The notes beneath the pieces were generated by a model, which saw only the letters and a program-made list of their open reading frames with translations, made no database searches and had not been told where the DNA came from. The translations under genes were made by a program, and so were the position numbers. Shown in pieces: positions 27,158 to 37,325 of a stretch of DNA of 64,000 bases; the stretch's first letter is position 1; every line of letters begins with the position of its first letter. The stretch comes from Limosilactobacillus caviae (GTDB lineage: Bacteria > Bacillota > Bacilli > Lactobacillales > Lactobacillaceae). Location: NCBI RefSeq assembly GCF_014635905.1, contig NZ_BMDS01000005.1:1-64000 (forward strand), given 5' to 3'.

Positions 27158-28345
27158 ATGGCAGAACGACATTTATTTACATCCGAATCAGTATCTGAAG
27201 GACATCCAGATAAGATTGCTGACCAAATTAGTGACGCAATTTTGGATGCGTTACTCGAAAAGGACCCAGACTCACGGGTCGCTGTCGAGACATCAGTTAC
27301 TACCGGATTAGTATTGGTCTTTGGTGAAGTCTCAACAAAGGCCTACGTTAACATTCAAAAGATTGTGCGTGATACAATCAGAAAAATTGGCTACACCGAT
27401 GGTAAATACGGTTTTGATGCTGACAATTGTGCAGTTATTACGGCGATTGATGAACAATCACCCGATATTGCTCAAGGGGTTGATGACTCCCTAGAGACAC
27501 GTGAAGGAGATGCTGACCCGCTTGACCAGATTGGTGCTGGTGACCAGGGGCTAATGTTTGGTTATGCAACTGATGAGACACCTGAATATATGCCGCTTAC
27601 ATTAGTGCTGAGCCACAAATTAATGCGCAAGATTGCTCAATTACGTAAAGACGGTGTTATTCCTTATCTTCGGCCAGATGCTAAGGCTGAGGTAACAGTT
27701 GAATATGATGAAAATGATAAACCGCTTCGTGTTGATACGGTTGTTTTGAGTACACAACATGACCCAGAAGCTTCCCTTGACCAAATCAAGAAGGACGTTA
27801 AGGAACAGGTTATTAAAGCTGTAATTCCTGCTAAGTACCTTGATGATAAGACCAAGTACTTCATTAATCCGACGGGCCGGTTCGTAATCGGTGGTCCGCA
27901 AGGCGATGCTGGTTTAACCGGTCGTAAGATTATTGTTGATACCTATGGCGGAGCTGCCCATCATGGTGGTGGAGCATTTTCAGGAAAGGACGCTACAAAG
28001 GTTGACCGGTCTGCTAGTTATGCTGCTCGTTATATTGCTAAAAATATTGTGGCAGCCGGCTATGCTAAAAAAGCAGAGATTCAAGTGGCTTATGCAATTG
28101 GGGTAGCGGAACCAGTATCGATTATGATTAATACTTATGGTACAGGTACACGCTCAGAAGAAGAATTAATTGCAGCAGTTCGTAAGGTATTTGACTTACG
28201 GCCAGCTGGTATTATTGAAATGCTCGACTTAAAACGGCCAATTTACAAACAAACAGCTGCTTATGGTCATTTTGGTCGGACTGACGTTGATTTACCATGG
28301 GAGCACTTAGACAAAGTAGACGATTTAAAAGCAATTTTAGGCTAA
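27158..28345 (+). CDS. metK: S-adenosylmethionine synthetase
   Basis: This 395-residue enzyme joins methionine and ATP to make SAM. The signatures are [18 protein letters not shown] at the N-terminus (ATP/Mg), [12 protein letters not shown] at ~121 and [16 protein letters not shown] at ~270. The ATG lies 7 bp after a GGGGGAA ribosome site that belongs to the S(MK) riboswitch, so expression falls when SAM is abundant. Confidence 0.98.
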   Translation: MAERHLFTSESVSEGHPDKIADQISDAILDALLEKDPDSRVAVETSVTTGLVLVFGEVSTKAYVNIQKIVRDTIRKIGYTDGKYGFDADNCAVITAIDEQSPDIAQGVDDSLETREGDADPLDQIGAGDQGLMFGYATDETPEYMPLTLVLSHKLMRKIAQLRKDGVIPYLRPDAKAEVTVEYDENDKPLRVDTVVLSTQHDPEASLDQIKKDVKEQVIKAVIPAKYLDDKTKYFINPTGRFVIGGPQGDAGLTGRKIIVDTYGGAAHHGGGAFSGKDATKVDRSASYAARYIAKNIVAAGYAKKAEIQVAYAIGVAEPVSIMINTYGTGTRSEEELIAAVRKVFDLRPAGIIEMLDLKRPIYKQTAAYGHFGRTDVDLPWEHLDKVDDLKAILG

Positions 28346-28361
28346 TAATTAAATCTTATAC

Positions 28362-28390
28362 TTGCAATCACTGATGGTGGTTGTTACAAT
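28362..28390 (+). promoter_or_regulatory. leuS leader promoter
   Basis: TTGCAA (28362-28367), 17 bp, then TACAAT (28385-28390), about 10 bp before the T-box leader begins. Confidence 0.75.
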
Positions 28391-28396
28391 AAGCGT

Positions 28397-28632
28397 TAAA
28401 TATTTGATTGTAATAGAAATAGTAGTTTTTGATTTGGACACCAGAGATCCTGTGGTGGTGCGAACAGGAGGCAGGTCATTAATGAACTCATCTAGTGTGA
28501 TTGTTACTGAACTTTATAGTAGGTAATGACGTATACCGCGTTAAGGTACTAAGCGCCATGATTTTCATGGAAAACGGGTGGTACCGCGGATTGATTTCGT
28601 CTCGTAGATATTTTCTACGGGACTTTTTTATT
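28397..28632 (+). promoter_or_regulatory. T-box leader of leuS
   Basis: The leader starts with an AGTAG motif, has AGAGA and GGTG stem-I motifs, and carries the T-box sequence TGGTACCGCGG at 28579-28589. The terminator GTCTCGTAGA/TCTACGGGAC plus a T run follows at 28599-28629. The likely specifier is CUC (Leu) in GAACUCA at 28487-28489. Uncharged tRNA-Leu would stabilise the antiterminator and allow leuS transcription. Placement of the specifier is by pattern only. Confidence 0.94.
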
Positions 28633-28669
28633 ACGATAATTAGAATTTAACAGTAAGGAGTAGACAAAA

Positions 28670-31090
28670 ATGGCTTACGATCATAAGACGATTGAAAAAA
28701 AGTGGCAAAAGTTTTGGAAAAAGAACAAGACTTTTAAAGCTGACCTTAATAAAGATAAGAAAAAATACTATGCATTAGACATGTTCCCTTATCCATCTGG
28801 TCAGGGATTACACGTTGGACACCCAGAAGGTTATACTGCGACCGATGTAATGTCACGGATGAAGCGGATGCAGGGCTTTAATGTTTTACATCCAATGGGG
28901 TGGGATGCATTTGGCTTACCAGCTGAACAATATGCATTAAAGACTGGTCACAATCCTAAAGACTTTACGAATAAGAATATTGACCACTTCCGCGACCAAA
29001 TTCAATCACTTGGTTTTTCTTATGACTGGGATCGGGAAGTAAATACGACTGATCCTAAGTTCTATAAGTGGACCCAATGGATTTTTGAACAGCTCTACAA
29101 GAAAGGTCTTGCCTACGAAAGTGAAATTATGGTTAACTGGGCCCCTGACTTTATGGGCGGAACAGTTGTTGCCAATGAAGAAGTAGAAGATGGTAAGACT
29201 AAACGGGGCGGCTACCCGGTATACCGAAAGCCAATGCGGCAATGGGTTTTAAAGATTACTGCTTATGCTGACCGCTTAATTGATGACCTAGACCTTGTTG
29301 ACTGGCCAGAGAGTGTTAAGGAAATGCAACGTAACTGGATTGGCCGTTCTGAAGGTGCTTCCGTTTACTTCCCAGTTGTTGGGGATGAAGATACGAAGAT
29401 TGAAGTCTTTACTACTCGTGCAGATACGTTGTTTGGTGCTTCCTATGTTGTTCTTGCGCCAGAACAAGAATTAGTTGACCAATTAACAACGCCAGAGCAC
29501 AAAGCGGAAGTTGAAAAGTACAAGGAAGAGGCTTCACGGCGGTCAGATCTTGAACGGACTGACTTAAATAAGGATAAGACTGGGGTATTTACTGGTTCGT
29601 ATGTTACTAATCCGGTAAATGGCGAAAAATTACCAATCTGGATTAGTGACTATGTTCTTGCATCATATGGAACCGGGGCTGTCATGGCTGTCCCATCAGG
29701 TGATCAACGAGATTATGACTTTGCTACCAAGTTTGACTTACCAATCAAGCCAATCATTGAAGGCGCAGATATTTCAGCGGGTGCCTTTGATGGTGATGGT
29801 AAACATATTAACTCTGGCTTCCTCGATGGATTAAATAATGCTGAGGCTAAGCAAAAGATGATTGACTGGCTAGAAAAACATGATGCTGGTCATAAGAAAG
29901 TTAATTACCGTCTTCGGGACTGGATTTTCAGTCGGCAACGTTACTGGGGTGAACCAATTCCGGTTATTCATTGGGATGACGGCACAACTTCACTAGTTCC
30001 TGAAGATGAACTTCCGCTTGAATTACCAAAGACTGATAACATTGAACCATCAGGAACCGGTGAGAGTCCGCTTGCAAATGTAGAAGATTGGGTTAACGTT
30101 TACGATGAAAATGGTCGTCATGGTTTGCGTGAAACTAATACAATGCCACAATGGGCTGGTTCATCATGGTACTGGCTCCGGTACACTGATCCACATAACG
30201 ACAAGGAATTTGCCTCAAAAGAAGCACTTGATTACTGGTCACCAGTAGATCTTTATGTTGGTGGTGCTGAACATGCTGTTCTTCACTTGCTCTATGCACG
30301 ATTCTGGCACAAAGTTCTCTATGACCTTGGCCTTGTCCCAACTAAGGAACCATTCATGAAGCTCGTTAACCAGGGAATGATCCTAGGTTCTAACCATGAA
30401 AAGATGTCCAAGTCAAAGGGAAATGTTGTTAACCCTGATGATATTGTTGACCAATATGGTGCTGATACTCTGCGGCTTTATGAAATGTTCATGGGACCGC
30501 TTGAAGAATCTGTACCTTGGGATGAAAAAGGATTACACGGTGCTAACAAATGGGCTCAACGTGTATGGCGGTTATTGATGGATGATAATAACCATCTTCG
30601 TGACCGAGTATCAACATTCAATGATGGTAAGCTAACCAAGGTTTATAACCAAACAGTTAAAAAGGTTACCGAAGATTATGAACGGATGCACTTTAATACC
30701 GCTATTTCCCAATTAATGGTCTTCGTTAATGAAGCTTACAAGGCTGATGACTTACCAGTAGAATACATGAAGGGCTTTGTTAAAATGATTGCCCCAATAA
30801 TGCCTCACATGGCTGAAGAACTTTGGAGCCAATTTGGTGAGAGTGATACAATTACTTACCAGCCATGGCCAACTTACGATCCAAAAGCATTAGTTGAAGA
30901 TGAAGTTGAAATGATTGTTCAAGTTAACGGCAAGGTTCGCGCAAAGATTAAAATGGCCAAGGATACTGACCGGGATGAAGCCCAACAACTTGCATTGGCA
31001 AACGAACATGTTAAGAAGTTTACTGACGGCAAGGATATTAAAAAGGTTATTGTTGTGCCAAATAAGATTGTTAACATTGTTGCTAAATAA
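28670..31090 (+). CDS. leuS: Leucyl-tRNA synthetase
   Basis: This 806-residue class I synthetase has the HIGH motif as HVGHPEG (~46) and KMSKSKGN at ~575. The editing (CP1) domain lies between, including [15 protein letters not shown] and the [19 protein letters not shown] loop. A C-terminal anticodon-binding region precedes VNGKVRAKI. It charges tRNA-Leu in the cytoplasm. It is controlled by the T-box upstream; ribosome site AAGGAG. Confidence 0.99.
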   Translation: MAYDHKTIEKKWQKFWKKNKTFKADLNKDKKKYYALDMFPYPSGQGLHVGHPEGYTATDVMSRMKRMQGFNVLHPMGWDAFGLPAEQYALKTGHNPKDFTNKNIDHFRDQIQSLGFSYDWDREVNTTDPKFYKWTQWIFEQLYKKGLAYESEIMVNWAPDFMGGTVVANEEVEDGKTKRGGYPVYRKPMRQWVLKITAYADRLIDDLDLVDWPESVKEMQRNWIGRSEGASVYFPVVGDEDTKIEVFTTRADTLFGASYVVLAPEQELVDQLTTPEHKAEVEKYKEEASRRSDLERTDLNKDKTGVFTGSYVTNPVNGEKLPIWISDYVLASYGTGAVMAVPSGDQRDYDFATKFDLPIKPIIEGADISAGAFDGDGKHINSGFLDGLNNAEAKQKMIDWLEKHDAGHKKVNYRLRDWIFSRQRYWGEPIPVIHWDDGTTSLVPEDELPLELPKTDNIEPSGTGESPLANVEDWVNVYDENGRHGLRETNTMPQWAGSSWYWLRYTDPHNDKEFASKEALDYWSPVDLYVGGAEHAVLHLLYARFWHKVLYDLGLVPTKEPFMKLVNQGMILGSNHEKMSKSKGNVVNPDDIVDQYGADTLRLYEMFMGPLEESVPWDEKGLHGANKWAQRVWRLLMDDNNHLRDRVSTFNDGKLTKVYNQTVKKVTEDYERMHFNTAISQLMVFVNEAYKADDLPVEYMKGFVKMIAPIMPHMAEELWSQFGESDTITYQPWPTYDPKALVEDEVEMIVQVNGKVRAKIKMAKDTDRDEAQQLALANEHVKKFTDGKDIKKVIVVPNKIVNIVAK

Positions 31091-31098
31091 TTATGTTA

Positions 31099-31130
31099 AA
31101 GAGGCTGTGACATTTTGTCAGGCCTTTTTT
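31099..31130 (+). terminator. Terminator after leuS
   Basis: AGGC-TGACA pairs with TGTCA-GCCT over a small loop and is followed by six T residues. Confidence 0.85.
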
Positions 31131-31146
31131 ATTAAAGGAGAAGTCA

Positions 31147-31410
31147 ATGGAAATAGTAAAATATCCTGCTTTTTTTACTCCGGTAGAAAATGAAGTTCAA
31201 GTTAATTTTCCCGATTTACCAGAAGCATTTACACAGGGAAAATCAATGGATGAGGCAATGGAATTTGCTAAACTGGGGCTTGCAATTACGATTAATGATA
31301 AACTTGGTCATTTTGAAAAAGCACCGCAGCCGAGCAATATGGCGATCCTTCAAGCAAAGAATCCACAGAAAATTATCAAGATGGTTACAGTTGATTTAGA
31401 CCAGTACTAA
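31147..31410 (+). CDS. HicB-like orphan protein
   Basis: The 87-residue protein shows the HicB N-terminal pattern: YPAFFTPVENEVQVNFPDLPEAFTQGKSMDEAMEFAKLGLAI, the partially degraded RNase H-like fold of HicB antitoxins. It has no C-terminal DNA-binding domain of the longer type and no hicA toxin gene beside it. It may be a stand-alone regulator. The ribosome site is AAAGGAGAAG. Confidence 0.8.
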   Translation: MEIVKYPAFFTPVENEVQVNFPDLPEAFTQGKSMDEAMEFAKLGLAITINDKLGHFEKAPQPSNMAILQAKNPQKIIKMVTVDLDQY

Positions 31411-31523
31411 ATTAAAGAAGTATTAAAAACCGTAAATCGAATTGCGTCAGTCTTATATTCACGATAAAATAATTAAGATTGTTTTTATTCGATTAAAATA
31501 AAAAGGTAGGATTGCAACAAATC

Positions 31524-33173
31524 ATGGAGGAAAATAAAGTAAATGATTTGAGCGGCACCCCAGTTAAAAAAGATGCGCGCGAAAAAATGTTGAGCGGATC
31601 TGCGTGGATGACTGCGGGGAGCATTACTTCACGAATACTAGGAGCGATCTATATTATTCCATGGGTAACATGGTTTGGAACCTATAGTAATGAAGCTAAT
31701 GCGTTATTTGCTCAAGGTTATAATATCTATTCATATTTCTTAGTAATTGCTACAGCGGGAATTCCGTCAGCAATTTCAAAATTAGTTGCACACTATAATG
31801 GAATTAATGAATATGGTGTTAGTAGACGCCTATATCACTCAGGAATGTATGTTTCGATGGCGATGGGGATGATTTGTGCCATCATTATGCTCTTTGGTGC
31901 TTCGCTAATGGATAACGGTGACCCCAATGTTATTCCCGTTATCCAATCCTTGGCGTGGGCCGTTCTGATTATTCCAGCAATGTCGATTACGCGGGGGTTC
32001 TTACAAGGTTATAATTGGATGGCCCCGTCAGCAATGTCGCAGTTTGTTGAACAGTTTTTTCGGGTTGTTTATATGCTGCTGGCGACATACTATATTATGA
32101 AAATTAAGCATGGAAGCTGGGTTAGCGCTGTTACTCAGTCAACGTTCGCTGCGTTTGTTGGTGCAATTGGCGCAATCATTGTGCTAGCAATTGCGTGGAT
32201 GCGTCACCTAAATGAAATGAATGACCTTGTCCAGCACAGCGTCTCTAATACTGAAGTTTCGACTACTAGCTTAATTTTTAAGATTGTTTATCAATCGATC
32301 CCCTTCATTATTATTGAAGGTGGGATTAACCTTTACCAATTAATCGACCAGTATACATTTCCCCGAATGATGTCAATGGTCGGTCATTTCTCACATTATC
32401 AGGTTACGGTGCTATATGCTCTTTTCTCATTTAATGCTAATAAGCTATATATGATCGTAATCTCATTAGCATCAGCAATGGCGGCAACAGTTATCCCGCT
32501 TTTAGCAACTGCACGAGCGCAAAATGATCATGAGGGGATGCGGAAACAAATACAAAATGTTCTCTTGTTATTTTATTTTGTAATGATTCCGGCTGCCCTG
32601 GGATTGTCTGCAGTTTCACAACAAATATATACTGTCTTTTACCGTTATGATGCTGCGGGGGTAGTTGTTCTTCAAGTGTCAGCTTATATCTCGATTTTGC
32701 TTGGCCTCTATACTGTGGGGGCAGCAATGATGCAGGGGATTTCAGAAAATAAACGAATGATGACCTTCCTGGGTATTGGCGTAATCGTCAAATTTATTGT
32801 TCAGTTCCCATGTATCTGGATTTTTGAAGGGGTCGGACCATTAGTAGCGACTGGTATTTCAATGTTCGTTGTGAACTACTTGATTCTTCATTCGTTCAAT
32901 ATGGAATTTACTCTTCGTTTCGATAAGATGGCGGTACCGACTAATCAAATTTTATCTTATTCACTGGTGATGTTTGCTGGTACAAAGATTGTAATGTTAA
33001 TCATTGGCCATTTTGTTAGTCCATATGGGCGCTACACTGCTTTCTTCTCCTTAATTCCAGGAGTAATAGTAGGAGCAGGCATTTATCTTTATCTCTGCTT
33101 GAAGTCCCGGTTAGCAGATCAGTTACTAGGACCACGGGTAGAAAGATTACGAACAATTTTGCATATTAAATAA
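31524..33173 (+). CDS. MurJ/SpoVB-type polysaccharide or lipid flippase
   Basis: I prefer ATG 31524, at a usable distance from AAGGTAGG; TTG 31512 is too close to that site. The ~549-residue membrane protein has about 14 TM helices of the MOP (MATE/Wzx/MurJ) superfamily. The family start is clear (GSAWMTAGSITSRILGAIYIIPW), as are QGYNIYSYFLVIATAGIPSAISKLV and ITRGFLQGYNWMAPSAMSQFVEQFFRVVYML. YtgP/MurJ-type members in Firmicutes flip lipid II; others move polysaccharide units. A precise choice is not possible. Confidence 0.85.
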   Translation: MEENKVNDLSGTPVKKDAREKMLSGSAWMTAGSITSRILGAIYIIPWVTWFGTYSNEANALFAQGYNIYSYFLVIATAGIPSAISKLVAHYNGINEYGVSRRLYHSGMYVSMAMGMICAIIMLFGASLMDNGDPNVIPVIQSLAWAVLIIPAMSITRGFLQGYNWMAPSAMSQFVEQFFRVVYMLLATYYIMKIKHGSWVSAVTQSTFAAFVGAIGAIIVLAIAWMRHLNEMNDLVQHSVSNTEVSTTSLIFKIVYQSIPFIIIEGGINLYQLIDQYTFPRMMSMVGHFSHYQVTVLYALFSFNANKLYMIVISLASAMAATVIPLLATARAQNDHEGMRKQIQNVLLLFYFVMIPAALGLSAVSQQIYTVFYRYDAAGVVVLQVSAYISILLGLYTVGAAMMQGISENKRMMTFLGIGVIVKFIVQFPCIWIFEGVGPLVATGISMFVVNYLILHSFNMEFTLRFDKMAVPTNQILSYSLVMFAGTKIVMLIIGHFVSPYGRYTAFFSLIPGVIVGAGIYLYLCLKSRLADQLLGPRVERLRTILHIK

Positions 33174-33181
33174 CAATGCAT

Positions 33182-33225
33182 AAAAAGAGGTTCAGGACGA
33201 AAGATTATCGTTCTGAACCTCTTTT
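33182..33225. terminator. Bidirectional terminator
   Basis: AAAAAGAGGTTCAG-ACGA pairs with TCGT-CTGAACCTCTTTT between the converging flippase and nnrD genes. Confidence 0.92.
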
Positions 33226-33249
33226 AATAAGAATTTTAATTTAAGGCTT

Positions 33250-34110
33250 TTAACCTAAAAAACCAATATGATGATCATCTTCAAGTTTTTCCATTTTCTT
33301 CATAAAAGTTGGTAAAGCACGACTGATTTGGTGGGGAAGGACAATATACTGACTTTCCGCAATCTTTTCGGCAATCGCACTGTGCGCATAAACGGCAGCA
33401 AGGACAGCTTTTTCAGGCTTGTCATTAAATTCGGCAGTAAAGCCCCCAACCATTCCAGCGAGAGTATCACCCATTCCGCCGACAGCTTGGGCAGGCGTAC
33501 CGATCGGCAATTGATAAACGTGGTCATTTGTGTAGATTTCAGTATGGTGTTTCTTTAAGACAACGGTGGCACCGAGCTTTTCTTGTGCGGCCTTGTTCTT
33601 ATCTTCAGTTTGGTCGCCAATTTTGATTCCGGAAAGTCGTTGCCATTCCATTTCGTGAGGGGTATAAATGATGTTTCCCTGTGGTTGCTCAAGCTTTTCC
33701 ATCGCCATGAGGGTAATTGCGGACCCATCAATAATCACATTTTGCTTTTCATTTGTGTTTGCAAAGACGTTTTTTAAAATTTGTAAACTGGTATCGTCAT
33801 TTCCGAGCCCAGGACCGACTACGACACTGGTAGCTGCTTCGGTAAGATTAGCGACAAGGCGGTCATCAGTAAAATCGGCAAACATTGCTTCTGGCAGCTG
33901 CGCGTGGAGGGCACCAGAATTACTCTCATCAGTGGCAGTTGTTACTAATCCCGCACCAGCACATACCGCAGCAGTTGAAGCCATAATAATCGCTCCGCCA
34001 AAATTACGGTTTCCGCCAATTAAGGTTACTTTACCAAAAGTACCTTTAAAACTGTTCTCAAGACGCGGGGTAATAACGTCCTTTAATATTTGGTCAGTAA
34101 GTTTTTTCAC
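33250..34110 (-). CDS. nnrD: ADP-dependent NAD(P)H-hydrate dehydratase
   Basis: This 286-residue ribokinase-like enzyme repairs hydrated NAD(P)H. GKVTLIGGNRNFGGAIIMAS at the N-terminus, VVVGPGLGNDDTS, IIYTPHEMEWQRLSG and AVGGMGDTLAGMVGGF (substrate/phosphate loop with the catalytic Asp, ~225) are all family signatures. There is no fused epimerase (NnrE) domain, so this is the stand-alone dehydratase. Confidence 0.93.
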   Translation of the reverse strand: MKKLTDQILKDVITPRLENSFKGTFGKVTLIGGNRNFGGAIIMASTAAVCAGAGLVTTATDESNSGALHAQLPEAMFADFTDDRLVANLTEAATSVVVGPGLGNDDTSLQILKNVFANTNEKQNVIIDGSAITLMAMEKLEQPQGNIIYTPHEMEWQRLSGIKIGDQTEDKNKAAQEKLGATVVLKKHHTEIYTNDHVYQLPIGTPAQAVGGMGDTLAGMVGGFTAEFNDKPEKAVLAAVYAHSAIAEKIAESQYIVLPHQISRALPTFMKKMEKLEDDHHIGFLG

Positions 34111-34198
34111 AGCTAAGACTCCTTATTATTTTATTTAATAGACAATTTAATGGTATCATTAAAATTAGTCAAAGTAGAATATTTTGGAGGGATTAATC

Positions 34199-35602
34199 TT
34201 GACCGATTGGATGAAAGCCGCAGAGGCACAAAAAGAAAATTATTTAAATGACCTAGTATCATTAATGAAGATTCCAAGTGTACGGGACGATTCAGCCGCA
34301 ACTGATGAGTATCCGCTTGGTCCCCGTCCAGCCCAAGCTTTGAAAGCATTTTTAGAGATGGCGGAACAAGATGGATTTAAAGTGAAAAATATTGATAACC
34401 TTGTTGGATATGCTGAATGGGGTGAAGGTGACGAAACTCTTGCAATTTTAGCTCACCTCGACGTGATGCCGGCAGGTAAAGGATGGGACACGGATCCATT
34501 TGACCCAGTTATTAAGGACGGTAATTTATACGGACGAGGAGCTTCAGATGATAAAGGGCCTGGAATGGCTGCTTACTATGCCTTGAAATATTTGAAAGAT
34601 CAAGGTGTAAAGTTTAATAAGAAAGTGCGCTTTATTGTTGGTACTGATGAGGAAAGCAACTGGACAGGAATGCACCGTTACTTTGAAGTCGAACCAGCAC
34701 CTACGCTCGGCTTTTCGCCAGATGCTGAATTTCCGGTGATTAATGGTGAAAAGGGTCAAGTATCACTTCTGCTTGATGTGCCAGCCGGAAATAGCGATGC
34801 TTCCACACAGTTGGTCAGCTTTGAGTCTGGCTTGCGATTTAACATGGTGCCGCGAGAAGCAGTAGCCCTTATTCGGACAGATAGCCCACAAGAAGTTACT
34901 AATGATTTTGGTCACTTTATTGAAGAAAACCCGGTTGACGGTAATATTGAATCAACGGACAAAGGACTTAAAATCACTGTTATTGGTAAGGCTGCTCATG
35001 GGATGGAACCGGAAAAGGGAATCAATGCTGGTACTTACCTTGCTAAGTTCTTGAATCGGTATGACTTTGCGGGTGGTGCGAAGAGTTTTATCGAATTTCT
35101 TGCCGATTATCTTCATTTAGATACGCGAATGGACGGGTTTAATGGTGCTTTCGCCGATCCGGTAATGGGTGAATTAACAATGAATGCCGGTATTTTAAAC
35201 TTTGATGCGGATAAAGGCGGACATATTGATATGAACTTCCGCTTCCCTAAAGGTATGACTCCAGATAAGCTTGAAAAAACAGTTAAAGCAATTGCTGATA
35301 AGCTCCAGATAACAGTTACCCAAGGGCCATCACAAGAACCCCACTATGTTGATCCAGACGATCCGATTGTTAAAACATTAATGCAAGCTTACATTAATCA
35401 AACTGGTGATGCCAATGCTAAGCCAGAAGTTGTCGGGGGCGGTACTTATGGCCGTCTTATGAAGCGTGGCGTTGCATTTGGAGCGTTGATGCCACATACA
35501 CCAAATACGATGCATCAAGCAAATGAATATCAGCCGGTTAATGACCTAATCACGTCAATGGCTATTTACATGGAAGCGATTAATAACCTCGTTACAGACT
35601 AA
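34199..35602 (+). CDS. pepV: Dipeptidase PepV (M20 family)
   Basis: The start is TTG 34199 (protein MTDWMKAAEAQ), 6 bp after GGAGGGA. The alternative TTG at 34184 lies inside that ribosome site. The 467-residue metallopeptidase has the M20 zinc ligands in ILAHLDVMPAG (~85), YGRGASDDKGP (~115), GTDEESNW (~150) and FSPDAEFP, and the last His in MPHTPNTMHQANEY. PepV cleaves dipeptides in the cytoplasm and completes casein- or peptide-derived nutrition. Divergent from nnrD. Confidence 0.95.
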   Translation: MTDWMKAAEAQKENYLNDLVSLMKIPSVRDDSAATDEYPLGPRPAQALKAFLEMAEQDGFKVKNIDNLVGYAEWGEGDETLAILAHLDVMPAGKGWDTDPFDPVIKDGNLYGRGASDDKGPGMAAYYALKYLKDQGVKFNKKVRFIVGTDEESNWTGMHRYFEVEPAPTLGFSPDAEFPVINGEKGQVSLLLDVPAGNSDASTQLVSFESGLRFNMVPREAVALIRTDSPQEVTNDFGHFIEENPVDGNIESTDKGLKITVIGKAAHGMEPEKGINAGTYLAKFLNRYDFAGGAKSFIEFLADYLHLDTRMDGFNGAFADPVMGELTMNAGILNFDADKGGHIDMNFRFPKGMTPDKLEKTVKAIADKLQITVTQGPSQEPHYVDPDDPIVKTLMQAYINQTGDANAKPEVVGGGTYGRLMKRGVAFGALMPHTPNTMHQANEYQPVNDLITSMAIYMEAINNLVTD

Positions 35603-35642
35603 GAATGTGCTAAAATAAAGGTAAAAGATGGAGGTGTCAAGA

Positions 35643-36140
35643 ATGAGTTATCAAAAAATTCTTGTTGGTGTCGACGGCTCTAAGCAAGCTGACATGGCCT
35701 TTGAAAAAGCTGTTGATATTGCTAAAACAAATGATGCTAAACTATATTTATTGAGTATTATCAATGGTGAACGCTATCCAGCAACTGGTCCTAGTGGTTA
35801 TAGTTTTGTTAGTCACAGTATTTATGATTCTGCAATTGAAACGATGCAAAAAAAGCTGGCTGACTACAAGAAGCGTGCTGTAGCAGAAGGCATAAAGGAA
35901 GTTGAAACTAACGTCGAAGTTGGTAATGCAAAGGTTGAGCTTGCTGAACGGTATCCAAAAGAAAATGATATTGATTTAATCATTATTGGCGCAACCGGAT
36001 TAAACGTTGTTGGTCGTCTGCTTGTCGGTTCAACAGCGGCATATACTATTCGTGAAGCACCATGTGACGTTACTGTTGTTAAAACAGACTTGAAAAACAA
36101 AAAATTGGCCATAAAGGAATCAACATATCCAGAAATGTAA
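35643..36140 (+). CDS. Universal stress protein UspA family
   Basis: The start is ATG 35643 (MSYQKILVGVDGSKQAD), 7 bp after GGAGGTG. The 165-residue protein has the UspA ATP-binding core: VDGSKQAD near the N-terminus and IIIGATGLNVVGRLLVGSTAAYTIREAPCDVTVV near the C-terminus, i.e. G-2x-G-9x-G-(S/T). It is probably a nucleotide-binding stress protein. It stands 40 bp after pepV and could be co-transcribed. Confidence 0.92.
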   Translation: MSYQKILVGVDGSKQADMAFEKAVDIAKTNDAKLYLLSIINGERYPATGPSGYSFVSHSIYDSAIETMQKKLADYKKRAVAEGIKEVETNVEVGNAKVELAERYPKENDIDLIIIGATGLNVVGRLLVGSTAAYTIREAPCDVTVVKTDLKNKKLAIKESTYPEM

Positions 36141-36210
36141 TTAAAAATAAGAATGAGGATTCTAGGGCTGCTGCAAGACAGTTTATCGAACTTTTCATTT
36201 GTCGAACATA

Positions 36211-36245
36211 AAGGTTGAGGAAAAATTTTCTCAATCTTTTTTTAT
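36211..36245 (+). terminator. Terminator after usp
   Basis: AGGTTGAGGAAAA pairs with TTTTCTCAATCTT, followed by a T run. Confidence 0.85.
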
Positions 36246-36312
36246 TTTAAAAATGCAAATTCAAAATTTCCTCGTATATATATTATAGGACGTTATGAAG
36301 GAGTGTTTTATT

Positions 36313-37281
36313 GTGTTAAAGCGACGTGTTATCACTAGCACATTAATAATATTAACGGGTCTTAGCGGGACTGCTCATGCTGATAGTATTCAGCAGGCTC
36401 ACTATGATGCATGTGAAGATGTTAAAAATTTAAAACCGATTGATGAAGGGCAACTAGCCAGCCATGATGAGGAATATATCAATGCATATTTAGCCGAATA
36501 TGAAAGTGCGATTGACAATCTTAATAGGGAGCCTAATTCATCAGAAAACAAAGAAGAAGCACAATCAATTTCTGAACCAGATTTGCACACTTATTTACCC
36601 CAGCTTCCTTCCGCAATTCAAGCAAAATTTATTAATCGGATTGCGCCAGTTACCCAGCAAATCGGTAAAGAGTATGATTTATACCCTTCAGTTATTATTG
36701 CCCAGGCGGCTTTAGAAAGTGATTGGGGCTGTAGTATGCTAGGAAAATCGCCATATAATAACTTATTTGGTGTTAAGGGTTATTTTGATCAGCAGACTGT
36801 GTCACAGTTAACAACCGAATATGATCCGCAAGGGCAGAAGCTGCAGGTTTTTAGTAATTTTCGTCGATATCCTAATGAGTATGAAGCATTAAAGGATTAT
36901 GCCAAAACATTAGATGATCCGCTTTACCATGATGTTCATCGGCAGAATACCAGTAGCTATCGTGACGCCACTCGTGCATTACGAGGACGTTATGCTACAG
37001 ATCCGCAATATGACCAGAAACTAAATCGTTTAATCGACACCTACCAACTTACTAAGTATGATGATCAGGTTCGTAGTGGAAACGAAAATATGAAGCCGCT
37101 TCCACTTGCTAAGAAGGAAATGGCAAGTAATTCTACACCTGCAGTAATTGATAAGCATCCTGTTCAAGCAAGTAAAACTGACCTCGATATTCCTCAATAT
37201 ATCCCGTTACTTGGTGGGATTGGGACGGTGGGATTAATTAAAGTCATACGGCAACGTTGGAAGAAAAAGAAAAAAGCATAA
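36313..37281 (+). CDS. Secreted GH73 N-acetylglucosaminidase with C-terminal membrane segment
   Basis: The start is GTG 36313; the AAGGAG ribosome site overlaps the ATG at 36295, which rules that one out. The 322-residue protein has a signal peptide (LKRRVITSTLIILTGLSGTAHA/DS). The glucosaminidase domain (~95-235) has the catalytic Glu in YPSVIIAQAALESDWGCSMLG and the typical NNLFGVKG and FRRYPNEYEALKDYAKTL blocks. It cuts the peptidoglycan glycan chain. Unusually, it ends with YIPLLGGIGTVGLIKVI followed by RQRWKKKKKA, a membrane segment and basic tail without an LPxTG motif, so it may be membrane-tethered. Confidence 0.9.
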   Translation: MLKRRVITSTLIILTGLSGTAHADSIQQAHYDACEDVKNLKPIDEGQLASHDEEYINAYLAEYESAIDNLNREPNSSENKEEAQSISEPDLHTYLPQLPSAIQAKFINRIAPVTQQIGKEYDLYPSVIIAQAALESDWGCSMLGKSPYNNLFGVKGYFDQQTVSQLTTEYDPQGQKLQVFSNFRRYPNEYEALKDYAKTLDDPLYHDVHRQNTSSYRDATRALRGRYATDPQYDQKLNRLIDTYQLTKYDDQVRSGNENMKPLPLAKKEMASNSTPAVIDKHPVQASKTDLDIPQYIPLLGGIGTVGLIKVIRQRWKKKKKA

Positions 37282-37315
37282 ATGTGTTGAAAATAGGTTT
37301 CAACACATTTATGCT
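37275..37315. terminator. Bidirectional terminator with 18-bp perfect stem
   Basis: AGCATAAATGTGTTGAAA pairs exactly with TTTCAACACATTTATGCT around five bases. It overlaps the last codons of the glucosaminidase gene and serves the converging kinase gene. Confidence 0.85.
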
Positions 37316-37325
37316 CCTTCATTAC

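Noticed and set aside
33668-34138. 156-codon plus-strand frame opposite nnrD
   Set aside because: It is a shadow; nnrD has clear family motifs and this frame none.
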